In this document: positions 44,973 through 55,872 of the stretch, piece after piece
Numbering within the stretch: the first letter of the stretch is position 1
How the letters are laid out: the number at the start of each line of letters is the position of its first letter
NCBI GenBank assembly: GCA_015143295.1
Contig: CM026564.1
Span: forward strand, 12,140,416 to 12,204,415
Direction: 5' to 3'
From: Tetracentron sinense
Taxonomy: Eukaryota; Streptophyta; Magnoliopsida; Trochodendrales; Trochodendraceae
Length of the DNA stretch: 64,000 bases
Translations under genes and position numbers: made by a program
The notes under the pieces: generated by a model
Databases searched by the model: none
The model's input: the letters and a program-made list of their open reading frames with translations, nothing else
Told to the model about the DNA's origin: nothing

Positions 44973-47193
44973 TGTCGCGACCCAAAACCCACCCTAGGAG
45001 TTAGAGTGAACTTTGGACGACTAATCATGACTTGCTTGACAAACCAACCTGCAAAACACACAGAGCATATACAATAGAGGACAAAAACAGCGGAAACATA
45101 CTCTAACATGGTATAGCGGAAGTCTACCAAACCTCTATGTATATACATACGTAAATCCAAGTTTATACAAAAAGGGAACCAAAAGAAAGTACGGACATGC
45201 CCGCCAAAATACATGGATATGTCTCTCTCAACTCACCCATAGCTATATTACTCAGAATCTACAACCACCTAATGGTAACCCTCTACTGGAGGTTCCTCGA
45301 CGTACTCCTCCTCCACCCAAGGGCTCGGAGAACAGACATCGAAAGGAGCAGCTGCTCCGCCATCACCTGCCGACATAAGAAGTACGGCTGAGCATGGAAT
45401 ACTCAGCGGGTACCAAGCACTAACCAACAGTCATAGCATACGGATAGCATACATGAAGCAGGAAACAATTCACGCATATAAAGCAAGAATGATTCATATC
45501 ATGACAATAAAGTAAAGCAATATAATTCATCATGTTTGCATTCATAAAAGTCGGTAAAACCCTTGAAATCTTGTGCACTTGACTTGACTGAAATTACCCT
45601 TTTTATGCTTGAAACCTTGTCTACCATGTCATGCGTGTCATGCTTGTATCATTCGTGTCATGTCATGCCATGCGTGTATCATGCTTGCTTGTTCTGAAAA
45701 GTAATCTACTTGTGAGGGAAGGGAGACCCTTCTTCCTAGAATGCTCATACTTGTCATGTTATGTCATGTCATGCTTACTCGGAAAAGTAAACTACTTGTG
45801 AGGGAAGGGAGACCCTTCTTCCTAGAATGCTCATGCTTGTCCTTCCACTTGTGAGATTCACTTGTGAGATGTCCTTGTGAGATGCACTTGCGAGGGAAGG
45901 GAGACCCTTCTTATGAAAATGCATGATTGTCTTGTCCTTGCCAAAAGTGAGGTAAAACATATCGTAGGATATGCCCCACCTCTAAATCCCATTCTTGAAA
46001 ACCTCGGTAAATCATGTCATGTATACGTGCTCGTGAGGTCGTGTGCATACTTGTATTTGGAATTAAATATGGCATTTGAGTAATTCATAACACATAACAT
46101 CAATGATTTGAGCAATTTAATATTCATATCATTTAGGGAAAGCAAACAATCACACTATCATGACCCTAGCAATTTCCATAAACCTTAAACATGCATTTTC
46201 TTAATTTATTATTCATTTTATTCACCTTGGCATTTCATCAAACATGGTGCATTCATTATTTATTAACCCTACAACATGCTTTTCTAGGTGGGTTTTACTC
46301 ACATCACATATGTATGTTCATTATGGGTACAATGTCCTCCCCGTTCATCCATCACATCAATACACACGGCATCCAATCGCCCACATTCATCTCCATTCAC
46401 CATTCACCATTCACAACCCATCTCATAATACATGGATGTATAAAGGAACACAAAGAAAATAAAGGAAAAGAAGAACTATAACTAGGAGGGTAGCAAGAAG
46501 TACCGACCTTGAAGAAATGAGGAAGAAAACTCCTCCAAGAACGTTCGTGAGGCGCTACCCTAGCTTGGAGAAACTCCTCCTCGCGTGCTTGAATCAAAAT
46601 CTTGAAGTAATCCAAGCTTGAGGTGATTGTGGGTCTTGAAAACCCCTTTGATTTCTCCCCAAAAGTAAACCCTAGGTTAGAAATTTCCCTCTCCTCTTTC
46701 TCTAACTCTCAATGTCTCTAAGTGTGGTAAATGAGCCCTAAAAGGCTCAGGCATCCCTTAAGAATAAAGAGTGAAACGCCAAAAGACCGAAACACCCTTA
46801 CTGAAATTTCTGCAAAAACACAAAGACCGAGCGATCGGTGGTTATGACCGATCGATCGGTTGTCTACCGAGCGATCAGTGTGTTGACCGAGCTCTCGACC
46901 AAAAATTAACTCTCTGGAAAATTTCCCCATACAAAAATCTTGACCGGTCGATAGCTACCGATCGATCGGTTTTGGACCGATCGATCGCTCCATGGACCGA
47001 GCGATCGGTTGCCTGCAGGTCCAAACTGTTTTGGCCATATCTTTTGACTCGCTCGTCGGATTTCGACGATTCAACTTGCGTTAGGTTTGTACTTCGAAAA
47101 GGAATATTTCTGATGTGTCGGAATTTCTAATTTCTTCCTTATTTATTAATTGTAATACTTTAACGGCAAATTGGCTACGAAAGTGCCATGTAT
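44973..47193 (-). repeat. 5' LTR of A3, outer edge missing
   Basis: Very similar to 35176-37527 but with one fewer minisatellite unit (45710-45915). Matches the 3' LTR up to gccatgtat and then stops. Type 1 cassette at about 46820-47010. Confidence 0.92.
45269..45376 (-). CDS. LTR micro-ORF, 35 codons
   Basis: MSAGDGGAAAPFDVC, SPSPWVEEEYVEE, ending EGYH and TAG. An in-frame 12-base deletion relative to the partner LTR removes one PLEE-type unit but keeps frame and stop. Confidence 0.55.
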   Translation of the reverse strand: MSAGDGGAAAPFDVCSPSPWVEEEYVEEPPVEGYH

Positions 47194-47567
47194 CGATCGG
47201 TGGTTTCAGCCGAGCGATCCGTTGAAAAAACCCTCTCTGGAAAATTTTTCCATACAAATAAGTTAACTGCTCGATAGCTACCGAGCGATCGGTAGAAGAC
47301 CGGTCGATTGGAGGATGGCACCTATCGATCGGTGATCCCCTGTTTTGCTGTAAAACCTTGTTTACACTATTTGAATCATCTCCAATCCAATTCTAACGCT
47401 CTTTAAGGCTTAATATATACTCCTTAGTGATATATGGACCCATTGAAACATGCACTCCATAAATCGAACTTCGTATATTCAATTAAAGCTCATTAGTGTA
47501 CAAGTCCACACTAGAACACTATTCACACTATTGACTACTTAGTGAAATAAAATTTTGGGGCTCTACA
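47194..47567 (-). repeat. Family D LTR, proximal piece
   Basis: Begins with a cgatcggt-type palindrome array (47194-47340) and ends ggggctctaca at 47567, next to the D1 purine tract. It is the missing half of the LTR at 33738-35175. Confidence 0.78.
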
Positions 47568-47581
47568 TCCCTCCCCTCTTA
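47568..47581 (-). other. Polypurine tract of D1
   Basis: Minus-strand aagaggggaggga directly before the LTR terminus, upstream of an atttcgatgacgaaatt motif. Confidence 0.78.
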
Positions 47582-47660
47582 CAAGAATTTCGTCATCGAA
47601 ATTAGAATGAAACCCAAAAGCATAAGAAGGAAAAAATACATACAAAACCCAACAAGAAAT

Positions 47661-50600
47661 TCACTCAAACAAGTGAAGGTACTTCTCCTTCATATCGGCT
47701 TCTCGTTCCCATGTAGCCTCTTCCGTAGAATGATGCTGCCATCTCACAAGGACTAAAGGGATAGTCTTGTTTCGCAACACTTGATCGCGACGATCCAAAA
47801 TCTGAATTGGTTGCTCAACCAACGTGAGATCCTCTCTTATCTCTATGGGATCAAGAGCAATGACGTGAGACGAATCCGGAATGTTTTTTCTAAGCATAGA
47901 CACGTGAAATACATTATGGACCGTTGCCATGTGAGACGGTAGTGCTACCCTATAAGCGACCTCACCAACCCTCATGATGATCTCAAATGGTCCCATGTAC
48001 CTAGGACTGAGCTTTCCCTTCTTTCCGAATCGCATGATTCCCCGACTTGGCAAAATCTTCACAAAGGCCCGATCTCCAACTCGGAATTCCAAATCTCTAC
48101 GGTGAGTATCCGCATAGCTCTTCTGCCTATCCTGAGCAGTTTTCAATCGCTCCTAGATAACTTTGACCCATTCTATGGTCAGCTCAATCAACTCAGGACC
48201 AAGAACTTTCCTCTCACCAACTTCATCCCAGTATAGCGAAGATCTGCAACTGCGACCATACAGAGCTTTGGAAGGCGCCATCTAGATGCTTACTTGATAA
48301 CTGTTGTTGTAAGCAAACTCAACCAACGGCAATTGTTTCTCCCAACTACCCTGAAAGTCTAGCATACAAGCTCGGAGCATATCTTCCACAACCTGATTCA
48401 CCCGTTCAGTCTGCCCATCAGTTTGAGGATGAAAGGTGGTGCTGAATTCCAAACAGAACCCATAGCATCCTGAAAATTTTTCCAGAACCTGGAAGTAAAC
48501 CTAAGATCTCGATCAGATATGATAGAAACTGGCACACCGTGTAGACGAACCACCTCCTTGACATACAGGACTACTAACTGATTCCCATTAAAAGTAGTCC
48601 GGTACGGAATAAAGTGTGCAGACTTAGTCAATCTATCTACAATCACCCAAATAGCATCAGAGCCCTTCACCGGTCACGGCAAACCCACGATGAAATCCAT
48701 CGAGATACTCTCCCACTTCCATTCCGGAATAGGGAGGGACTGTAAAAGACCTGCCGGCCTCTGATGCTCGGCTTTCACTTGCTGGCACACCAAACATCTA
48801 GCAACATACTCGGCGACTTCCCTCTTCATGTTTCGCCACCAGTAGTGCTTCTTCAGATTCTGATACATCTTGGTACCTCCCGGATGTACCGTATACTTGG
48901 ATCGGTGAGCCTCATCCAAAATCTCACCCCTCAACACCGTGTCGGCTGGAACGCACAACCTGCCTTTGAACGTGATAGCACCATCACAATTCAAAGCAAA
49001 CTCCTGACTGCCACTATTGACCGACTTGTCTCGGTAAGCAAGCAACTCAACATCTGAACTTTGCAATTCCTTGATTCGGCTCAAGATTTACAGCCTAACC
49101 ACAATGTTAGACATCACCGGCCCGTAGGTGACATTCCTGAGAGTAGTGTCTAAGCTACACATATCGTTCAACAACTTCCAATCTTGTACTCTCAAGTGAG
49201 CCATAACCCTATAGGGTTTCCTACTAAGAGCATCGGCTACCACATTAGCCTTACCCCGATGGTAATAGATAGAACAATCGTAGTCCTTCATAAACTCCAT
49301 CCATCGTCGCTGCCTCATATTCAACTCCTTCTGGAGAAAGAGATACTTCAAGCTCTTGTGGTCTGTGAACACCACGAACTCTTCCCTGTAGAGGTAGTGA
49401 GGCCAAATTTTCAGTGCAAACACGACGGCTGCAAGCTCTAAGTCGTGAGTGGGGTAGTTTTGCTCATGCTCCTTTAACTAACGGGAAGCATAGGCAACCA
49501 CCTGTTTATGCTGCATCAAAACACATCCCAGTCCAACTAGTGAGGCATCACTATAGACTTCGAAACCACCGCTTCCGGATGGAACTGTGAGGACAGGAGC
49601 TGTAATAAGTCTCTTCTTCAACTCTTGGAAACTCACCTCGCAATTGTCACTCCAAGTGAACTTAGTGTTCTTCCACGTGAGATAGGTAAGCGGAGCGGCT
49701 AAGATTGAAAATCCCTCCACAAACCTCCTGTAGTATCCTGTCAGGCCGAGAAAACTACGAATCTCGGTAACACTCTTCCGCCTTTCCCAATTCATCACTG
49801 CCTCAATCTTTACAGGATCGACTGAGATACCTTTAGTAGACACTATATGTCCAAGAAAGGACACCTTGTTCAGCCAAAACTCGTACTTACTCAACTTAGC
49901 ATACAACCTATGCTCTCGAAGAGTCTGCAATACAAAACAGAGATCTCTCGTGTGATCATCTCGTGACTGTGAATACACAAGGATATCATCTACAAACACA
50001 ATTACACACTGATCGAGAGATGATCTGAACACCCGGTTCATCAGATCCATAAATGCTGCCGATGCGTTAGTCAGCCTAAAAGACATGACTAGAAACTCGT
50101 AATGGCCGTATCGAGTCCTGAACACTGTCTTCGGAATGTCTTCCTTCTTGATCTTCAACTGATGATAACCCAATTGAAGGTCAATCTTGGAAAAGAACTT
50201 CACACCTTTCAGTTGATCAAACAAATCGTCTATCCGAGGTAATGGATGACGATTCTTGATTGTGACCTTGTTCAACTGCCGGTAGTCAATACACATACGT
50301 ATAGACCCATCTTCCTTCTTCACAAAGAGCACCGGAGCTCCCCAAGGTGAGACACTTGGCTGAATGAAACCAAGGCCTTGCAATTCTTCCAACCGGCCCT
50401 TTAACTCCTTTAGCTCAATAGGGGCCATCCTGTACGGAGCCCTAGAAATTGGCGCCATGCCTGGAGCTAACTTAATCGCGAACTCAATTGCCTGATCAGG
50501 AGGCAATCCCGATAAGATCTCTGGAAAGACATCCATATATTCACACACAACGGGCATGGATGTGGAGTCTCGCACTTCCGCCTTCTCGAGACTGAGAGCT

Positions 50601-50991
50601 GCAAAACGGGCAATGTCCCTCCTCTGAAGTCCTCTGAAATGAAATGGCTTCAACTCAGCGGGGTTAAAATTCACCACCTTCTCGAAACACCCCACGTGCC
50701 CATTGTGAGCTAAGAGCCAATCCATACCTAGGATGACGTCGAAATCCTAATCCTGAAATCCCAGAATGATCAGGTCTACTGGCAACTCGTGATGCATAAC
50801 TTGCACAACACTACCCTGATACACTTTATCTGCCTCTATAGACTTGCCCAATGGGGTCGAAATGGACAACTCCTGAGGTAGCTCACTTGGCTCGGATGTA
50901 AAGCCTTTTGTAAAGCTAGTTGAGACGAACGAATGAGTGGATCCCGTATCGATTAACACCCTTGCTAAGCACTCATTCACTAGTAACGATC
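47661..50991 (-). pseudogene. pol: pol of D1, many stops and a frameshift
   Basis: Protease [13 protein letters not shown] (50747-50980). A 6-base insertion that duplicates GAT adds a stop at 50747 just before [13 protein letters not shown] is open for 415 codons (49478-50725; FVDDILVYS). Stops follow at 49478 (CAG-type, after YASR), 49085-49087 and 48671-48673. Integrase has CLVCQQ and [12 protein letters not shown], with a frameshift near 48450 and further stops to about 48155. The C-terminal part is open again from 48146 to 47661 with GPFEIIMRVGEVAY and a chromodomain-like tail ([22 protein letters not shown]). It differs from family A at many residues (for example [10 protein letters not shown]-type changes), so it is a sister family. 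Confidence 0.9.
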
Positions 50992-51139
50992 CTGAGAATT
51001 TTAATCACCCAAGTTATAACATAAACCATACACACAACTATATATATAGATACAAGCATCGCAAAACATCACACAGGATACATATATACCACACATCATG
51101 GCAACATTAGAACTTAGACAAGACCAAACTTGCGCGTAC
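50992..51139 (-). other. Putative gag-pol intron of D1 (148 nt)
   Basis: Minus strand, bounded by caag|gtacg and ctcag|gatcg. It splits the same glycine codon as in family A (MQG then [16 protein letters not shown]). The interior shows little similarity to family A introns, which implies the intron predates the A/D split. Confidence 0.75.
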
Positions 51140-52358
51140 CTTGCATAACATCATCAGATGCCTGTGCGTCTCTATCAGCCATGGCAAAGACCCTGCCTTG
51201 GTTAGCCTAACGAGGCTGCTGGGTGGGCGGCACAGATCTAGAGGCCTACGATGAAGACCCCTGAAGTGAAGTCTGCCTGCCTATAGGTCGAACTCCCTAT
51301 GGTCCAGTCTGTGACTGCTTACGCGGGAAATCTCGAATCATGTAGCCCATCTTGCCACAGTGGAAGCATCCACCTGACATCTTGCGGTAATCCCCGGTCT
51401 TGTGCCGATGACCACAAACGGCGCATTCGTCAAAAGTCTGCGATGCGGAGGAAGCCAAAGGCATAACCCTCATAGCTTGTGATGCCATAGGGCGCGGTGC
51501 CTGAGGCACAAAAGAAGGTCTCTGAGCCGGCATCGGCTAGGAGAACTGGTACGGTGCAGTCCTAGTCCTCTTCTCGGACGATGAACCACTAGCCTGATCC
51601 CGAGACATGCTCTTTCCGAAGCCACTGTCTCTTCTTCTCACAAAGTCTTCCGTATTCTTCTCGGCGATCTTCGCCTTCCCTACTATCTCTCTCCAAGACT
51701 ACACTTGGAGAATGGACACCCGATCTCGAATAAAGGCCTTCAAGTCCATCTCAAACTTCCTGACCCGTAGGTCCTCCGTAGCAACCAAATGTGGAGCAAA
51801 CCTCGACAATTCAGTGAACTTAGCCTCATACTCGGCTACGCTCATTGACCTTTGCTCCAAAAACATAAACTCTCTTGCTTTTTGTTCCCGAATAAACCTG
51901 GGAAAGTACTGCTCCCTGAAAGTCTCTAAGAACTCTGCCCAAGTCTAGGGCACTCCTGCCTTTCCAACGTCTCTCTGCCTTTGGGCCCCTCTCCACCAGT
52001 GTTCGGCTTCACCTTCCATCACGAAGGAAGCCCATTCTACTCTTTGCTCCTCAGTACATCGGAGAGCCCGGAAGGTCTTCTCCGACTGCATAACCCAAGA
52101 CTCCACCACCATTGGATCCAGAGTACTGTAAAATGTCAGAGGCCGTAGTCTCCAAAAATCTTCAACCCCTGCGGTGTGATGCACTAATGTAGGCACAAGA
52201 GTAGCCGGTGGGGTAGGAATAGGTCTCGTTGCCAACAATGCCAAAGTCTCGGCTATGGAATCCATAGCATTCGTGAAATACAACAGTTCCTCTTCTCTCA
52301 GAACTTCACTCTCGGCCCTCCGAGTATGGTAACCTCGACCACGAATGCCGCGTCTCAT
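51140..52358 (-). pseudogene. gag: gag of D1, decayed
   Basis: Start MRRGIRGRGYHTRR at 52356-52358, same N-terminal motif as family A. Gag N-terminal domain open to 51945 (SWVMQSEKTF, VMEGEAEHWW), then stops and indels through the core (51540-51944). The nucleocapsid piece is open at 51297-51533. The zinc knuckle is broken: CFHCGKMGYMIRDF has Tyr for the ligand His and Phe for the last Cys. The last exon stretch before the intron (51140-51296) has further stops. Confidence 0.85.
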
Positions 52359-52760
52359 GATATCAAATCCTGAGATCAATTGGCAAAACATGAGTCTAAC
52401 TTGAATACCAACCTCACACATCATATAGCAGTTCAATATACATGAATTGCTATTACGCATATCGTATACATCGAGGTATCCACATAATCAGATAAGTATA
52501 ACTTAGAGTGTCCTAGCATAACTAAGATCCTTGTGTTGGGTATCTACCCTTGGTAATACGACTAAAGACAACCTCGATTAGGATAGACCAAGATCCTAAA
52601 CCGACCTAAGGATTCACTTGATACCGGTTATGTCGTGGTAACAAGCCTATGACAACAAGTCCATCTGAGTTCTACGTTCAACTTGGAGAACTACTTCCGC
52701 TGAGACAATTTTCCTAGAGTAAGATAACTCTAGTTCCCACTTGAAGGACACTAGCCTACG
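52359..52760. other. Leader of D1, primer site missing
   Basis: Noncoding sequence 5' of gag. A ctcag|g site lies 13 bases before the gag ATG. A region like the family A leader (pattern ccaag...ggatcttag...gctagg) can be followed to about 52550. No tRNA-iMet site is found before the LTR edge at 52761. Confidence 0.55.
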
Positions 52761-53058
52761 TGTCGCAACCCAAAACCCACCCTAGGAGTTAGAGTGAACT
52801 TTGGACGACTAATCATGGCTTACATGACTTGCTTGACAAACAACCTGCAAAACCCACAGAGCATATACAATAGAGGACATTATAGCAGAAACATAACCAT
52901 AAAGCACAGCGGAAGTCTACCAAACCTCTGTGTATATACATACGCAAATCCAAGTTATACAAAAAGAATCCAAAAGAAAGTGCGGACAGACCCGCCAAAA
53001 TACATGAATGTATATCTCTCATCTCACCCACCGCTATTCACTTAGAATCTAACACCAC

Positions 53059-53178
53059 CTACTGATAACCCTCTACAGGAGGTTCCTCCAAAGGCTCCTC
53101 GACGTACTCCTCTTTCACCCATGGACCAGGAGCACAAACATCAAATGGAGCAGCAGCTCCCTCAGAACCTGCCGACAT
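53059..53178 (-). CDS. LTR micro-ORF, 39 codons
   Basis: MSAGSEGAAAPFDVC, APGPWVKEEYVEE, ending EGYQ and TAG. One core residue differs (K for the first E). Confidence 0.55.
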   Translation of the reverse strand: MSAGSEGAAAPFDVCAPGPWVKEEYVEEPLEEPPVEGYQ

Positions 53179-53786
53179 AAGAAGTACGGCTGAGCATGGA
53201 ATACTCAGCGGGTACTAAATACTAACCAATAGTCATAGCAAAACCATAGCAGTATAGGAAGCAGGAAGCATTTCACATATATAAAGCAGGAGCCATCAAT
53301 ATCATAACAAGGAAATAAGGCAATTTATAATCATGCTTGCATTTCATGAAAATTCGATAACACCCTTGAAAACACCGTGCACTTGACTTGACTGAAAATA
53401 CCATTTCCGTGCTTGAAAACTTGTTATGTTTGTAGAGCCCCGGACCTTTTCACAGTTAATACATGACACTCTCGTTGTCATTTTTTCCTTTTTAAGAGGT
53501 ATAATTAATAAATAAGGAAGAAATTGGAAATTTCAAAACGTCAAAAATGTTCCTTTTCGAAGTACGAACACAACGCAAGTTGAATCATCACAATCGGATG
53601 AATGAGTCAAAAGATATGGCCAAAACAGTCTGAACCTGTAGGAAATCATAGCTCGGAAGGCACTAAGGACGTGCTCTGACGTCGTACTCTGATAACGTAT
53701 ACTGTGTGCATTCGTTGTACAGCTCACAACGGGCACGTTGTACAACTCACCACGGGCATGCTGTACATAAGACAACGGACTATTCA

Positions 53787-53940
53787 CAGCACCACGAGTT
53801 GGCACTATTCACGGCACCACGAGTTGGCACTATTCACGGCACCACGAGTTGGCACTATTCACGGCACCACGAGTTGGCACTATTCACAGCACCACGAGTT
53901 GGCACTATTCACAGCACAATGTGTTCAGCACTATTCACGG
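53787..53940 (+). repeat. Cassette type 3: 25-bp tandem array
   Basis: Five near-perfect 25-bp units plus one variant, each containing cactattcac and ccacgagttgg. It lies in the LTR slot that holds gatcgatc palindromes in other copies; flanks (gccaaaacagtctg before, ttgcagaaat after) are conserved. Confidence 0.88.
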
Positions 53941-55388
53941 TCCTCGCGTCATTGCAGAAATCCCAGTAAGGGTATTACGGTCTTTTGGTCAGTTCACTCT
54001 TACCTTAAGAGTTTAACCCGAGCCTTTAGGGCTTCATTCGACACTTAGAGAGTTTGAGAGAATAGGAGAAAGGGGAGAAGGCGATTCCAACCTAGGGTTT
54101 CCATGTTGGAGAGAAATCAAAGGGTTTTGAAACCCTAGATCAACCTCCAGCCCATTTTTCTTCAAGATCAAGGCACAAACTCGTGAGGAGCATCTCCTCA
54201 AGCTAGGGCAGCAGCTACACAGTCATTTGGAAAGAGGGTTTCTTCCTCACCTCTTCAAGGGTCGGTACTTTTTACTACCCTCCTAGTTATAGTTCCTCTT
54301 CTCCCTCTATTTCTTTTGATTTTTCTTTCATTGATACATGTGCTATGAGATGGATGAATGGTCAATGGAGAATGGTAAATGGTGAATGGTGAATGGAGAT
54401 GGAATGGGCGATTGGATGCCAATGGTTGTGTGTGATGAACAAATGGGGAAGGGCATTGTTCCAATAATGAACATACATGTACGATTTGAGTAAAACCCAT
54501 CTAGAAAAGCATGTTGTAGGGTAAATCCATAATGAACACACCCTGTTTGATGAAATGCCAAGGTGAATAAAGTGAGCTGAAAATTTGTAAAGGCATGCCT
54601 AATAAATTCTGAATATTACTAGGGCCTATGATAGTGTGTTTCTTGCTTTACCTAAAGGATATGAATATTACATTGCTCAATCTTTGATGCTACATGTGTT
54701 GTGAAATTACCCAAATGTCATCTTTAAATTTAAATGCAAGCATGTACACGTTTCCCATGAGCACGGCATGCATTACATGATTTATCGAGGTTTTCAAGAA
54801 CATGGTTAGAGGTGGGACATATCCTACGATATGTTTTATCATAAGAAGGGTTTCCCTTCCCTCGCAAGTACATACGTATCATAAGAAGGTTTCCCCTTCC
54901 CTCGCAAGTACATCTCACAAGGACATCTCACAAGTGAAAGGACATGACATGAGCATTTAGGAAGAAGGGTCTCCCTTCCCTCACAAGTAGTTTACTGTTC
55001 CAAGCATGACATGGCACGGCATGAGAAGCATGGGCATTTAGGAAGAAGGGTCTCCCTTCCCTCACAAGTAGTTTACTTTCCCAAGCAAGCATGACATGGC
55101 ATGACACACATGACACGCATGATACGATAAGATAAGACAAACATGACAAGTTTTCAAGCAAGGAAATGGTATTTTCAGTCAAGTCAAGTGCACGGTGTTT
55201 TCAAGGGTTTTATCGGCTTTTATGAATTCAAGCATGATTATATACTCCTTTACTTTATTGTCATGATATGAATTCTTCTTGCTTTATATGCTTGAATTGT
55301 TTCCTGCTTTATATATGCTATCTGTATGCTATGACTGTTGGTTAGTGCTTAGTACCCGCTGAGTATTCCATGCTCAGCCGTACTTCTT

Positions 55389-55505
55389 ATGTCGGCAGGT
55401 TCTGAGGGAGCTGCTGCTCCATTTGATGTTTGTGCTCCTGGTCCATGGGTGGAAGAGGAGTACGTTGAGGAGCTTTTGGAGGAACCTCCCGTAGAGGGTT
55501 ATTAG
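55389..55505 (+). CDS. LTR micro-ORF, 38 codons
   Basis: MSAGSEGAAAPFDVC, APGPWVEEEYVEELLEE, ending EGY and TAG. Followed by hairpin 2 with a G-T wobble in the stem (near 55570). Confidence 0.55.
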   Translation: MSAGSEGAAAPFDVCAPGPWVEEEYVEELLEEPPVEGY

Positions 55506-55872
55506 TAGGTGGTGTTAGATTCTGAGTGGATTAGCTGTGGGTGAGATGAGAGTCAGATTTATGTATTTTGGTGGGCATGTCCGCACTTTCATTTGGATTC
55601 TTTTTGTATAAACTTGGATTGATTATGTATATACATAGAGGTTTGGTAGACTTCCGCTATACCATGTTAGAGTATGTTTCCGCTGTTTTGCCCTCTCTTG
55701 TATATGCTCTGTGGGTTTTGCAGGTTAGTCGTCAAGCAAGTCATGATTGGTCGTCCAAAGTTCACTCTAACTCCTAGGGTGGGTTTTGGGGCGCGACAAT
55801 GTTGGTCTTATCTTATCGTATCATGCGTGTCATGTGTGTCATGCCATGTCATGCTTGCTTGGAAAAGAAAAC

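Larger units (their letters stand above)
35176..47193 (-). mobile_element. A3: family A chromovirus inside D1, split by S2
   Basis: Minus-strand element: 5' LTR 44973-47193, primer site 44956-44967, gag 44616-43369, intron 43368-43227, pol 43226-37629 (interrupted by S2), purine tract 37528-37542, 3' LTR 35176-37527. The left flank is taacc. The 5' LTR lacks its last roughly 25 bases (the ctctaca terminus), and D1 LTR sequence starts directly at 47194, so a small deletion has removed the outer edge and the right copy of the target duplication. Confidence 0.92.
33738..52760 (-). mobile_element. D1: family D chromovirus, interrupted by A3, 5' LTR missing
   Basis: Minus-strand element. The 3' LTR lies in two pieces (33738-35175 and 47194-47567) separated by A3. 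Internal part: purine tract (47568-47581), pol (47661-50991), intron (50992-51139), gag (51140-52358), leader (52359-52760). The expected primer site and its own 5' LTR are absent; the leader abuts a family A LTR at 52761. Proteins are clearly diverged from family A but keep the same domain order and the same intron position. Heavily decayed. Confidence 0.82.
53431..55798 (+). mobile_element. S3: family A solo LTR
   Basis: Plus-strand LTR (tgtagagccccgg to ggggcgcgaca, 2368 bp) with target duplication ATGTT at 53426-53430 and 55799-55803. The cassette slot holds a 25-bp tandem array (53787-53940), not gatcgatc palindromes. Minisatellite units at 54845-55080. Confidence 0.94.
52761..55872 (-). 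repeat. Truncated family A LTR, split by S3
   Basis: Minus-strand LTR starting tgtcgcaacc at 52761. It runs to 53430, is interrupted by S3, resumes at 55804 and stops at about 55872 within the catgcttgcttgg region, where plus-strand pol begins. Roughly 740 bases of LTR remain. It abuts D1 without a primer site, so either it replaced the D1 LTR or it is the relic of another insertion. Confidence 0.78.

Noticed and set aside
53706-54048. Repetitive ORFs with H-Y-S-x-H-H-E-L-A-L units
   Set aside because: Translation of the 25-bp tandem array in three frames; a by-product of the repeat.
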